Source: Deltaproteobacteria bacterium
GTDB lineage: Bacteria > Desulfobacterota > Deferrimicrobia > Deferrimicrobiales > Deferrimicrobiaceae
NCBI GenBank assembly: GCA_025357175.1
Contig: JANXPS010000136.1
Span: 1 to 9,936 of the forward strand
Length of the DNA: 9,936 bases
Reading direction: 5' to 3'
Below are positions 1 to 6,963 of this stretch, piece after piece. Positions within the stretch are counted from its first letter, which is position 1, and every line of letters starts with the position of its first letter. A model generated the notes under the pieces. It had not been told where the DNA came from, did no database searches, and was given only the letters and a program-made list of their open reading frames with translations. The position numbers were made by a program, and so were the translations under genes.

Positions 1-1
1 C

Positions 2-277
2 GACGAACGGGAACTCGATGACGGGTCGGCCCGCGATCTGTTTGTCGAAGGCGGTCTGCTGGTCCCGGTCTACATGGAATCCCAGGGTGGGCTGACAAAC
101 GAACGGATCGCCACCAAGCTTTATCCCGGCGCATATTTGGAGGCGGGCGTCCGGTTCGGCCGCTGGCAGCCGATGGCCTATTACGAGGGATTCAGGTACG
201 GGAAGAGTTACAGCTGGTCGGGCGACCCGAAGGCGCAGAGCGACGTATTCGGAATCCGCCTCGGGATGTCCTTTTGA
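2..277 (+). CDS. C-terminal part of an outer-membrane beta-barrel-like protein (5' truncated by window)
   Basis: The reading frame is open from the first bases of the window to the TGA at 275-277, giving the last 91 residues of a protein that starts outside. I do not recognise the family. The visible part alternates polar and hydrophobic or aromatic residues (GAYLEAGVRFGRWQPMAYYE) in strand-length stretches, and it ends in GIRLGMSF. A terminal phenylalanine with alternating hydrophobics before it is the usual C-terminal signature of outer-membrane barrels recognised by the BAM machinery, so I infer a barrel or other outer-membrane protein. The next gene, which also ends in Phe, starts about 26 bases downstream and is probably co-transcribed. 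An internal ATG at 74 falls in the middle of the conserved-looking strand pattern and is unlikely to be the true start. Confidence 0.7.
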   Translation, partial: DERELDDGSARDLFVEGGLLVPVYMESQGGLTNERIATKLYPGAYLEAGVRFGRWQPMAYYEGFRYGKSYSWSGDPKAQSDVFGIRLGMSF

Positions 278-290
278 TGGCCGCGCACAG

Positions 291-299
291 GGGAGGAAG
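291..299 (+). promoter_or_regulatory. Ribosome binding site supporting a TTG start at 304
   Basis: GGGAGGAAG lies with its GGAGG core (292-296) seven bases before the TTG at 304. No comparable purine-rich site precedes the ATG at 277 or the TTG at 274, whose upstream sequence is coding DNA of the previous gene. This spacing decides the start of the next gene in favour of TTG 304. A GTG at 319 with GGGAAGG before it is a second possibility. Confidence 0.55.
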
Positions 300-303
300 C
301 GAT

Positions 304-1170
304 TTGGGAAGGTTAACCGTGAGCGTTTCGCTGCTGGTCGCCATGCTGGCGGTTTCACCCTTGATCGCGACGGCCTCCATGATGGGCGACAAGTCCGAGT
401 TGCTGAGCACGCTTGACTGCGATTTCGTCGGGGGCGGCTTTTACAGGGACGCGGTCAAGGTGAAGGATTCCATGGCGCCGAATGGTGCCCCGTCCTTGAC
501 GCTGAGCCGCCTCAAGGCCTACGGCGAAATCGGGTTCTCGATCCAGGGCCAGTTTCTTGGCGCCTTCCGCGCGGGAGTCGCGAAGTCGAGCAGGCTTGAG
601 GGCGGAGGCGCCGACGGCACGAGCTACGGAAGCGGAGCCCCTTTCGTGGGAGTCGCTCTCGCGGTTCCCGTTTACGCCTTTACCGGGGACCGGGGCGGAA
701 TCAACGTCATGGGCGACGTCGAATACACGACGACCGTCGAACGCGAGGACAATTCGGGGAAAAACATCGCGCCCGACAACTCCTTCTCGACCTCGAAGAC
801 GGTTTCGAGCATTCGCAACCTGTGGCAGGCCAGGATCGGAATGATCGGACACGGAAAGCTGTGGCGGTCACCCGATAATAAAATGCTGCTGCTTGGGTAT
901 GGCGGCGTCTTCTACAGGGACGATCGGGCGAATCGGCATGTCGATACGACCGTCGACAGCTACACGGCCGGCAGCGTCCTCGCGGCTTCCACCAGGACCA
1001 GCCGGAGTTCCAGGCTTGAAGCGTCCTCTCCCTACGGATTCGTCGCGGGGGTCAAGCTCAATGCGGCATCGTTCCTGGACATCGGAAGCCCGGATCGCTG
1101 GTCGGTCGCTCTCGAAACCCAGTACCAGGGAGCGTGGGGCGGTGGTCTCTCGGTCTCCAGATCCTTCTAG
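304..1170 (+). CDS. Secreted, probable outer-membrane beta-barrel protein of unknown function
   Basis: This is a 288-residue protein from the TTG start at 304. That start is chosen because of its Shine-Dalgarno site and because it gives a clean signal peptide: Met-Gly-Arg, then a hydrophobic core (about residues 4-20), then a small-residue region (IATAS) suited to signal peptidase I. The ATG at 277 would add nine mostly polar residues before it. The mature part is rich in Gly, Ser, Thr and Tyr. It shows repeated short amphipathic strands (KAYGEIGFSIQGQFLGAFRA; WSVALETQYQGAWGGGLSV) and ends in Phe, the typical last residue of outer-membrane barrels. I see no enzymatic motif and cannot assign a family. 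It follows the previous barrel-like gene closely, so the two may be a duplicated or co-operating envelope pair. A cysteine (LDCDF) lies just after the predicted mature N-terminus but is not in a lipobox. Confidence 0.72.
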   Translation: MGRLTVSVSLLVAMLAVSPLIATASMMGDKSELLSTLDCDFVGGGFYRDAVKVKDSMAPNGAPSLTLSRLKAYGEIGFSIQGQFLGAFRAGVAKSSRLEGGGADGTSYGSGAPFVGVALAVPVYAFTGDRGGINVMGDVEYTTTVEREDNSGKNIAPDNSFSTSKTVSSIRNLWQARIGMIGHGKLWRSPDNKMLLLGYGGVFYRDDRANRHVDTTVDSYTAGSVLAASTRTSRSSRLEASSPYGFVAGVKLNAASFLDIGSPDRWSVALETQYQGAWGGGLSVSRSF

Positions 1171-1204
1171 CGGGAAAGGTTGATCCCGGCCATCCGGATT
1201 CCGT

Positions 1205-1225
1205 TTTTGATGGTATTTTGATGGT
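1205..1225 (+). repeat. 10-base direct repeat just upstream of the tRNA promoter
   Basis: TTTTGATGGT occurs at 1205-1214 and again at 1216-1225, so the copies are 11 bases apart, about one helical turn. The second copy runs into the -35 box at 1225-1230. It could act as an UP-like element or a tandem factor site for the tRNA promoter, or be a chance duplication. The rest of the gap 1171-1276 holds a weak stem (1171-1175 with 1184-1188) and nothing else I can name. Confidence 0.5.
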
Positions 1226-1253
1226 TGACACAGGGGACCGCTTCGTCTAGTAT
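1225..1253 (+). promoter_or_regulatory. Sigma70-type promoter of the tRNA-Asp gene
   Basis: A perfect -35 box TTGACA (1225-1230) is followed by a 17-base spacer and TAGTAT (1248-1253), which matches four of six bases of the -10 consensus. Transcription would begin near 1260, about 17 bases before the mature tRNA 5' end. The position directly in front of a stable-RNA gene with its own terminator supports the call. Confidence 0.75.
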
Positions 1254-1276
1254 CTGTGGTTCCGTTCCACCCAAGC

Positions 1277-1353
<77 letters not shown>

Positions 1354-1364
1354 TTGCAATCGCC

Positions 1365-1397
1365 AAAGCCCTCCCGGCCAACCGCCGGGCGGGCTTT
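1365..1397 (+). terminator. Intrinsic terminator of the tRNA-Asp gene
   Basis: A 14-base arm (1365-1378, AAAGCCCTCCCGGC) pairs with 1384-1397 (GCCGGGCGGGCTTT) across a five-base loop, with a single T-G wobble. It is GC-rich at the loop end and A/T at the base, and is followed by TCTGCTTTG, a short T-rich tract. It starts 11 bases after the tRNA CCA end. The A-tract on the left arm could let it work in both directions. Confidence 0.85.
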
Positions 1398-1529
1398 CTG
1401 CTTTGATCCCGGAAAATCCGCCTGTTTTGTTTTATCCGCAACAATATCGACTAAAGATTGTCGTCGATCTACCGATAAATAGAACTGCACTTTTATTTCC
1501 CCCGGTTGTCCGAAGGAGTCGACGCGCGC
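1398..1529 (+). promoter_or_regulatory. AT-rich leader before the hydrogenase operon, with an inverted repeat
   Basis: This gap separates the tRNA terminator from mvhG and is visibly richer in A and T than the genes around it, as expected of a promoter region. It must hold the operon promoter if the tRNA terminator is efficient. I find no pair of boxes close to the sigma70 consensus and no clear sigma54 (-24/-12) element. GATAAA at 1474-1479 is a possible -10. A perfect 6-base inverted repeat, ATCGAC (1446-1451) and GTCGAT (1463-1468), separated by 11 bases, lies just upstream and could be an operator. The promoter call is inference from position. Confidence 0.35.
1513..1518 (+). promoter_or_regulatory. 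Shine-Dalgarno site of mvhG
   Basis: AAGGAG lies 11 bases before the ATG at 1530 and 14 before the second ATG at 1533. The spacing is a little long for 1530. The frame is open back to a TTG at 1506, but that codon lies upstream of this site and cannot use it, which favours 1530 as the start. Confidence 0.55.
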
Positions 1530-2543
1530 ATGATGACCAAACCGTCCGTTGCGATTTACTGGGCTTCCTCCTGCGGGGGGTGCGAGATCTCGGCCGCCAA
1601 CCTGCACGAGCATCTGCTCGATTTCGACGCGAACTTTCAACTGGTGTTTTGCCCCTGTCTCGTCGACGCGAAAGTGGCCGACGTTCGGGCGATGGCCGAC
1701 GAATCGATCGACGTGACGCTCTTCAACGGCGCGATCCGAACCGACGAGAACGTCGAGATGGCGCACCTGCTCCGCAGGAAGTCGAAGGTGCTCGTCGCCT
1801 ACGGCGCCTGCGCCTCCTCCGGTTCCATACCGGCGCTGTCCAATCTCCATTCTCGCGATGCGCACTTCAAGGCGATCTACGCCGACAATCCGTCGATCGA
1901 CAATCCGGACGGCGTCGTTCCGGCGGTCCGCACGCAGATGCCCGAGGGCGAGTTGAAACTGCCCCGCTTCCACGACCGGGTGAAGACGCTTGCCCAGACG
2001 GTCGACGTCGACTATTTCGTGCCGGGCTGCCCTCCGGAATCGCATCAGCTGTGGGCCATTCTCGACCTTCTGATCCGGGGGGCCGAGCTTCCTCCGAAAG
2101 GCAGCATTCTCGGGGGAGGGCGCAAGAGCGTCTGCGACGAGTGCCTCCGCGAGCGCAAGGACAAGAAGATCGACCGGATCCGCCGCCCCTACGAATTCGT
2201 TCCGGACCCGAAGGACTGCCTGCTCGAACAGGGCATGCTCTGCATGGGGATCGCCACGCGTGACGGCTGCGGCGCCCTCTGCCCGCAGGCCAACATGCCT
2301 TGCAACGGATGCTACGGTCCTCCCGAGGGGGTGCTCGACCAGGGGGCAAAGATGGTCGGCACGCTCGGATCCATCATCGACATCGAACCGCTGAAAGGCC
2401 TTTCCGAAGCGGCGATCCGGGAGCATGTGGACCGGGTCCTCGACGGGATGCCCGACTATGCCGGGACGTTCTACAAGTTCACCCTCGCCGCGTCGCTCCT
2501 CGAAGGAGCGCGCCCGCGGAGCGGGTCGGAGGTTCCGGAATGA
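1530..2543 (+). CDS. mvhG: [NiFe]-hydrogenase small subunit, Mvh type (group 3c)
   Basis: This 337-residue iron-sulfur subunit relays electrons from the NiFe site to MvhD in the cytoplasm. The N-terminal half is the hydrogenase small-subunit fold with the four proximal-cluster cysteines visible: C15 and C18 in SCGGCE, C94 in YGACASSG, and C167 in PGCPPES. There is no twin-arginine signal peptide, unlike the periplasmic uptake enzymes, so it acts in the cytoplasm. The C-terminal part holds eight more cysteines (C202, C205, C230, C238, C247, C251, C258, C261), enough for two further Fe-S clusters as in MvhG. The start is ATG 1530 behind AAGGAG; the frame is open to a TTG at 1506. The stop overlaps the start of the large subunit by four bases (ATGA), implying translational coupling and equal expression. 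An F420-reducing hydrogenase (FrhG) is the main alternative, but hdrA and mvhD nearby and no FrhB argue for the Mvh type. Confidence 0.92.
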   Translation: MMTKPSVAIYWASSCGGCEISAANLHEHLLDFDANFQLVFCPCLVDAKVADVRAMADESIDVTLFNGAIRTDENVEMAHLLRRKSKVLVAYGACASSGSIPALSNLHSRDAHFKAIYADNPSIDNPDGVVPAVRTQMPEGELKLPRFHDRVKTLAQTVDVDYFVPGCPPESHQLWAILDLLIRGAELPPKGSILGGGRKSVCDECLRERKDKKIDRIRRPYEFVPDPKDCLLEQGMLCMGIATRDGCGALCPQANMPCNGCYGPPEGVLDQGAKMVGTLGSIIDIEPLKGLSEAAIREHVDRVLDGMPDYAGTFYKFTLAASLLEGARPRSGSEVPE

Positions 2544-4039
2544 AGCGCATCACGATCGACCCGATCACCCGGCTCGAGGGGCATGGCCGGATCGAGATAT
2601 TTCTCGACGACGCCGGCAGCGTCGAGAACGTCTATTTCCAGGTGCCCGAATTGCGCGGTTTCGAGCAGTTCTGCGTCGGGCGGCAGGCCGAGGAGATGCC
2701 GGTCATCACGAACCGGATCTGCGGCGTCTGTCCCGAAGCGCATCACATGGCTTCGGCCAAGGCGCTCGACGTCCTCTTCGGAGTCGAACCGCCCCCCGCG
2801 GCGAAGAAGGTGCGGGAACTTCTGTACAGCGCCTTCTACGTCACCGACCACACGACGCATTTCTATGCGCTCGGCGGCCCCGACTTCATCGTCGGCCCCG
2901 ATGCGCCGCCCTCCGAGCGGAACCTGCTCGGCGTCATCCACAAGGTCGGCGTCGATATCGGCAAACAGGTCATCGCCTGCCGAAGGCGCAATCACGAGGT
3001 CATAAAGCTGCTGGGGGGTCGACCGATCCACCCCGTCGCCGGCCTGCCCGGCGGATGGAGCAGGCCCGTCGCCGAATCGGAGCGGCGGCTGATCGAGAAA
3101 ACCGCGCGCGAAAACGTCGAATTCGCGCTGTTCACGCTGAAGGCATTCGACGACATCGTCCTGAAGAACAGCAGCTATCTCGACCTGATCGTCTCCGATG
3201 TCTACCTCCACAAGACCTACTCCATGGGGACGGTCGACGCGCAGAACCGGGTCAACTTCTACGACGGGAAGATCCGCGTGGTTGATCAAGGCGGCAACGA
3301 GTTCGCGAAATACGACGCCCGCGACTACGCCGACCACATCGCGGAGCGGGTCGAGCCCTGGAGCTACCTCAAGTTTCCCTATCTTAAAAATATCGGTTGG
3401 AAAGGGCTGGTGGACGGCGCCGACAGCGGCGTTTACACGGCCACGCCCCTCTCCCGTCTCAACGTTTCCGACGGGATGGCCACGCCGCTCGCACAGGAAG
3501 CGTTCGACCGTTTCTACCGGACCATGGGCAGCGAAAAAATCGCCGGCACCGGCCGCTATTTTCCGGTGCATCACAGGTTGGCCACCCACTGGGCGCGGCT
3601 GATCGAACTGCTCTACGCGGCGGAGCGGATGCTCGAACTGGCGACCGATCCCGAGATCACGTCGACCGACCTTCGCAACATTCCCTCGGGGCCCGTGGTC
3701 GCTCCCATGGGCGGCGTCGGTAGCGTCGAGGCGCCGCGCGGCACGCTGACCCACCACTATTTCGCCGACGAGCGGGGCGTGCTCACGAAGGTCAACCTCG
3801 TGGTCGGAACGACCAACAACCACGCCGCCATCTCGATGAGCATCAAGCATGCCGCACAGAAGCTGATCGGGCCGGGTCGCCCGTTGAAGGAATCCGACCT
3901 CAACATGGTCGAAATGGCTTTTCGGGTCTACGACCCGTGCATGTCGTGCGCGACCCACACGCTGCCCGGACGCATGCCGTTGGTGGTCCGGGTCAGGGAC
4001 CGCGCCGGGAACACGCTCCAGGCCGTGGGGAGAAGCTAG
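2540..4039 (+). CDS. mvhA: [NiFe]-hydrogenase large subunit, Mvh type (group 3c)
   Basis: This 499-residue catalytic subunit holds the NiFe(CN)2CO centre and splits H2. Both metal-binding motifs are intact: L1 is RICGVC (C61, C64) and L2 is DPCMSCATH (C467, C470, H473). All four ligands are cysteine, so this is not a selenocysteine (Vhu-type) enzyme. The N-terminal block ITIDPITRLEGHGRIE is the standard large-subunit opening. After H473 there is a 26-residue tail, the expected substrate for removal by the maturation endopeptidase encoded immediately downstream. The ATG overlaps the mvhG stop and has GGAGG (2528-2532) seven bases before it. The protease gene begins on the base after the stop. 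Subgroup 3c is inferred from the neighbouring genes and the small-subunit cysteines rather than from a tree. Confidence 0.94.
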   Translation: MKRITIDPITRLEGHGRIEIFLDDAGSVENVYFQVPELRGFEQFCVGRQAEEMPVITNRICGVCPEAHHMASAKALDVLFGVEPPPAAKKVRELLYSAFYVTDHTTHFYALGGPDFIVGPDAPPSERNLLGVIHKVGVDIGKQVIACRRRNHEVIKLLGGRPIHPVAGLPGGWSRPVAESERRLIEKTARENVEFALFTLKAFDDIVLKNSSYLDLIVSDVYLHKTYSMGTVDAQNRVNFYDGKIRVVDQGGNEFAKYDARDYADHIAERVEPWSYLKFPYLKNIGWKGLVDGADSGVYTATPLSRLNVSDGMATPLAQEAFDRFYRTMGSEKIAGTGRYFPVHHRLATHWARLIELLYAAERMLELATDPEITSTDLRNIPSGPVVAPMGGVGSVEAPRGTLTHHYFADERGVLTKVNLVVGTTNNHAAISMSIKHAAQKLIGPGRPLKESDLNMVEMAFRVYDPCMSCATHTLPGRMPLVVRVRDRAGNTLQAVGRS

Positions 4040-4522
4040 ATGGCCGCGAGGACGATCCTGGTGGGCGTCGGGAATCCGGTGCTGACCGACGATTCCGTCG
4101 GCATGCTCGTAGCCCGCAAGGCCGGGGAGGCGCTGTCCGGCCGCACGGATATCGACGTGAGGGAGCTGTGCCTCGGCGGCATGGAACTGATGGAGGCGCT
4201 GGTCGGGTACGACCGGGCGATCATCGTCGATGCGATGACCGGCGGCGGCCCTCCGGGAACCATTTACCATAGCAACCCAGAACGGATGTTCGAATCGCGA
4301 AATTCCGGATGCGCACACAACGCCACCTTGGGCGATGCGCTCGAGATCGGGCGGGCCGTCGGATTGAAGCTGCCCGAATCGGTCGAAATCGTCGGAATCG
4401 AGCCCGCCGACGTGACGACATTCGGGGAAACGCTTACGCCGCTGGTGGGTCGGGCGGTGCCGCATGTCGTGCGCGAATTGGTGTCGATGCTCTCGACGGT
4501 CGCGCCCGGGGAGGGAAGATGA
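4040..4522 (+). CDS. [NiFe]-hydrogenase maturation protease (HyaD/HybD/HycI family)
   Basis: This 160-residue endopeptidase removes the C-terminal tail of the hydrogenase large subunit once nickel is in place, allowing the active site to close. The family's GxGN motif is at residues 9-12, followed by LTDDSVG. The residues that match the nickel-sensing ligands of E. coli HybD are D18 (Glu16 there), D64 in IIVDAM, and H93 in GCAHN, which is a complete set. The length is normal for the family. Its ATG directly follows the mvhA stop with GGGGAGAAG in front, and its own stop overlaps the hdrA start by four bases, so it is co-translated with its presumed substrate. It probably serves this hydrogenase specifically, since these proteases tend to be subunit-specific. 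It has no paralogue in the window. Confidence 0.93.
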   Translation: MAARTILVGVGNPVLTDDSVGMLVARKAGEALSGRTDIDVRELCLGGMELMEALVGYDRAIIVDAMTGGGPPGTIYHSNPERMFESRNSGCAHNATLGDALEIGRAVGLKLPESVEIVGIEPADVTTFGETLTPLVGRAVPHVVRELVSMLSTVAPGEGR

Positions 4523-6486
4523 GAGTCGGAGTCTACTTCTGCAATTGCGGGCCGAATATTTCCGAAAAGATCGACTCCGAATCGGTTCACCGCTCCGTGG
4601 AAGGCGTGCCGGGTTTCGGCTACTTTCGCACGGTCGATTTCCTCTGCTCGTCGACCGGCACCGAGGAAATGGAAAACGACCTGCGCAACGAAAAGCCCGA
4701 CCGGGTCGTCGTTGCGGCCTGTTCGGTCCGGGACCACGAGGAAACGTTCCGCGAAGTGATGTCGCACGCGGGTCTCAACCCGTTCCTGATGCAGATGGTC
4801 AACATACGGGAGCATATCGCCTGGGTCACCGCCGATCGCGAGCAGGCCACCGCCAAGGCCTCGGCGCAGATCCGGGCGGCCATGAAACGCGTCGTCCTCC
4901 ACGAACCGCTCGAGCGCAAGGAACTCGACGTCAACACCGGCGTGCTCGTCATCGGCTCCGGCCCCGCCGGGCTGAAGGCCGCGCTGACGCTTGCCGAGGC
5001 GGGACGCAAGGTGTATCTCGTCGAGAAAGAGCCGATGATCGGCGGCATGCCGGTTCGCTACGAAGAGATGTTCCCGAACATCGAGTGCGGCCCCTGCATG
5101 CTCGAGCCCGTGATGGGAGAAATCCTGCACGGCCCCGACGCGGGCAATATCGAACTGTTCACCCTGTCCGAGGTCGTGGAGGTCGTCAGCTCTTACGGCA
5201 ACTTTTCTGCGAAGATCCTGCGGCGTCCGCGCGGGATCTCGTCCGATCTGTGCATCGGCTGCGCCATGTGCATCGAGGCGTGTCCGGCTTCCGGGCCCAA
5301 TCCCTACAACTGCGGGATGAACGACAAGAAGGCGCTCGACTTCCCGTTCCGCGGCGTGCTTCCCAATCTGCCCTACATCGACCGGGCGAGTTGTCTCCGG
5401 ACGTCGAAGGGCGAGGATTGCACCGCGTGCCGCGACGCCTGCCTCGTCGAGGGGGCGGTCCTGCTCGACGAGGCCGAAGAGGTCGTGACGCGCTCGTTCG
5501 GCGCCATCATTCTTGCGACCGGCGGTGCCCTGATGGATTGCGCGCTGTTGCCGAACCTCGGTTACGGCGTGGTGCCCGACGTGCTCGACGCGCTCGAATT
5601 CGAGCGGGTCCTGGCCGCCAGCGGGCCAACCGAGGGAGCCATCCAGACGTACTCGGGCACGACACCCCGGAACATCGCGATCATCCACTGCGTCGGCAGT
5701 CTAGACTCCAGGCACCTGAACTACTGTTCCGGCGTTTGCTGCGAAGTCGCATTCAAGTTCAATCACCTGATCGCGCACAAGATCGAGGGGGCCTCCGTCA
5801 CCCATTTCTACAAGACGATCGCGGTGCCCGGAAAAGAGGAGTTCAAACTTTACGACGAGGCGAAAGGGCGGGAGACGACGCGTTTCGTCCGTTACGACGA
5901 CCTTTCCGAGCTGTCCGTATCCGGTGGGGGGCTGCACAAGGGCATCTCGATTTCCTTTGCCCGCGGCGAAGGGATCGAGGCCGACCCGTTCGACATGGTG
6001 GTCCTTTGCCCCGCGGTCGTGCCTTCCGAAGGGACGAAAAAGATGCTGTCGCTGCTGGAACTTTCGGTCGACCGGTTCGGCTTCGCAGCCGAAATGCACG
6101 GCCGGATGGATTCGGCCAAGGGCAACGTCCGCGGCGTCTTCCTTGCCGGCGCATGCCAGTCGCCGATGGATGTCCAGAAGGCGGTCAACCAGGCGCTTGC
6201 CGCAACCGGTCTCGCGCTCTCCGGCCTCGTGCCGGGCCGCAAGATGATCGTCGAGCCGGTGACGGCCGAGGTCGATCCCGAACGATGTTCCGCCTGTCGC
6301 TCCTGCATCCCCGTCTGCCCATACAAGGCGATTTCGTTCGATGCGGAAAGGCGGGTCGCGATCGTCAACCCGGTCCTCTGCCTGGGATGCGGAACGTGCG
6401 TCGCCGCCTGTCCCTCGGGGGCGATCAAGGGGAACCACTTCACGAACGAAGAGATTCTGGCCGAGATCGCAGAGGTGCTGATATGA
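4519..6486 (+). CDS. hdrA: HdrA: FAD/iron-sulfur subunit of heterodisulfide-reductase-type complexes
   Basis: This 655-residue flavoprotein is the electron-bifurcating core of Mvh-Hdr complexes. It receives electrons from H2 through MvhD, then splits them between a high-potential and a low-potential acceptor. Visible domains are: an N-terminal domain with FCNCG (C8, C10), C43 and C68; an FAD-binding dinucleotide fold at 141-171 (VLVIGSGPAGLKAALTLAEA, then VEKE); the HdrA-specific ECGPC pair (C190, C193); an inserted ferredoxin domain (C245, C248, C251, C255, then C292, C301, C304, C308); the rest of the thioredoxin-reductase-like fold; and a C-terminal 2x[4Fe-4S] ferredoxin domain (C590-C600 and C621-C631). 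Length is normal for HdrA, with no truncation or in-frame UGA. The start has GGAGG close upstream and overlaps the protease stop; the mvhD start overlaps its own stop. No hdrB or hdrC follows, so its disulfide or other acceptor partner is not in this window. Confidence 0.93.
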   Translation: MRVGVYFCNCGPNISEKIDSESVHRSVEGVPGFGYFRTVDFLCSSTGTEEMENDLRNEKPDRVVVAACSVRDHEETFREVMSHAGLNPFLMQMVNIREHIAWVTADREQATAKASAQIRAAMKRVVLHEPLERKELDVNTGVLVIGSGPAGLKAALTLAEAGRKVYLVEKEPMIGGMPVRYEEMFPNIECGPCMLEPVMGEILHGPDAGNIELFTLSEVVEVVSSYGNFSAKILRRPRGISSDLCIGCAMCIEACPASGPNPYNCGMNDKKALDFPFRGVLPNLPYIDRASCLRTSKGEDCTACRDACLVEGAVLLDEAEEVVTRSFGAIILATGGALMDCALLPNLGYGVVPDVLDALEFERVLAASGPTEGAIQTYSGTTPRNIAIIHCVGSLDSRHLNYCSGVCCEVAFKFNHLIAHKIEGASVTHFYKTIAVPGKEEFKLYDEAKGRETTRFVRYDDLSELSVSGGGLHKGISISFARGEGIEADPFDMVVLCPAVVPSEGTKKMLSLLELSVDRFGFAAEMHGRMDSAKGNVRGVFLAGACQSPMDVQKAVNQALAATGLALSGLVPGRKMIVEPVTAEVDPERCSACRSCIPVCPYKAISFDAERRVAIVNPVLCLGCGTCVAACPSGAIKGNHFTNEEILAEIAEVLI

Positions 6487-6935
6487 TCCCGTACGAGCCG
6501 AAGATCGTCGGCTTCCTGTGCAACTGGTGCTCCTACGCGGGCGCCGACAAGGCGGGAACGGCACAGATCCCGTATCCGCCGAACCTGCGGGTCGTGCGGG
6601 TGATGTGCACGGGTCGGGTCGATCCGCAGTTCGTTCTATCGGCCTACCGCGAAGGTGCCGACGGGGTGATCATCCTCGCGTGCCACCCGGGCGATTGCCA
6701 TTACAAGGAGCAGAACTTCCGGGCGATACAGCGCCACCGGATGCTGCTGCGCATGCTTGAACCGTTCGGAGTCGGCGAGGAAAGATGCCGTCTCGATTTC
6801 GTCTCGGCGGCCGAGGGCGAGTCTTTCGCGCGCGTGGTCACGGGAATGGTCGAAGAATTGAGGGCGCTGGGCCCGCTTGGCTTCGGCATCGACAACACTG
6901 TCGCATCCGGTTCCCGTAGGGAATCCGGCATTTGA
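6483..6935 (+). CDS. mvhD: MvhD/FlpD-type [2Fe-2S] electron-transfer subunit
   Basis: This 150-residue protein bridges the hydrogenase and HdrA, carrying electrons through a [2Fe-2S] cluster. It matches the MvhD/FlpD family along its length. The N-terminal FLCNWCSYAGAD block gives C13 and C16, MCTGRVDP gives C42, and ACHPGDCHY gives C67 and C72. Its size is close to that of free-standing MvhD, so it is not fused to HdrA as in some bacteria. Its ATG overlaps the hdrA stop (ATGA), implying coupled translation and a fixed HdrA:MvhD ratio. The last about 15 residues (from IDNTVASG on) look non-conserved and are encoded by a hairpin-forming stretch just before the stop. Confidence 0.92.
   Translation: MIPYEPKIVGFLCNWCSYAGADKAGTAQIPYPPNLRVVRVMCTGRVDPQFVLSAYREGADGVIILACHPGDCHYKEQNFRAIQRHRMLLRMLEPFGVGEERCRLDFVSAAEGESFARVVTGMVEELRALGPLGFGIDNTVASGSRRESGI
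6907..6928 (+). other. Hairpin at the mvhD-tusA junction
   Basis: CCGGTTCCC (6907-6915) pairs with GGGAA-CCGG (6919-6928, one bulged T at 6924) across the loop GTA, a nine-base-pair stem ending five bases before the end of mvhD. Only TTT follows, so it is a poor intrinsic terminator. It sits at the one place where the tight coupling of the cluster breaks (28-base gap). It may be an mRNA-stability or partial attenuation element that sets tusA/mcp levels against the hydrogenase genes. The function is inference. Confidence 0.4.
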
Positions 6936-6963
6936 AATCCAAATTGCAAGGAGTGACAGGGAC

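Noticed and set aside
1171..1208. Terminator after the barrel-like gene
   Set aside because: The five-base stem 1171-1175/1184-1188 is weak and its T-tract begins about 15 bases later, so it does not form a normal intrinsic terminator.
3940..3960. Selenocysteine-type (Vhu-like) hydrogenase
   Set aside because: L2 reads DPCMSCATH with cysteine codons at both ligand positions, and no in-frame UGA is present in mvhA, hdrA or mvhD.
2471..4465. 664-residue open frame on the minus strand across mvhA and the protease
   Set aside because: It is a shadow frame caused by high GC third positions. The plus strand encodes intact L1/L2 motifs and a complete protease, and the antisense product has no recognisable domain.
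4464..6482. Long open frame running through hdrA before mvhD
   Set aside because: It is arginine-rich out-of-frame translation of hdrA. Only the part from the ATG at 6483 is real.
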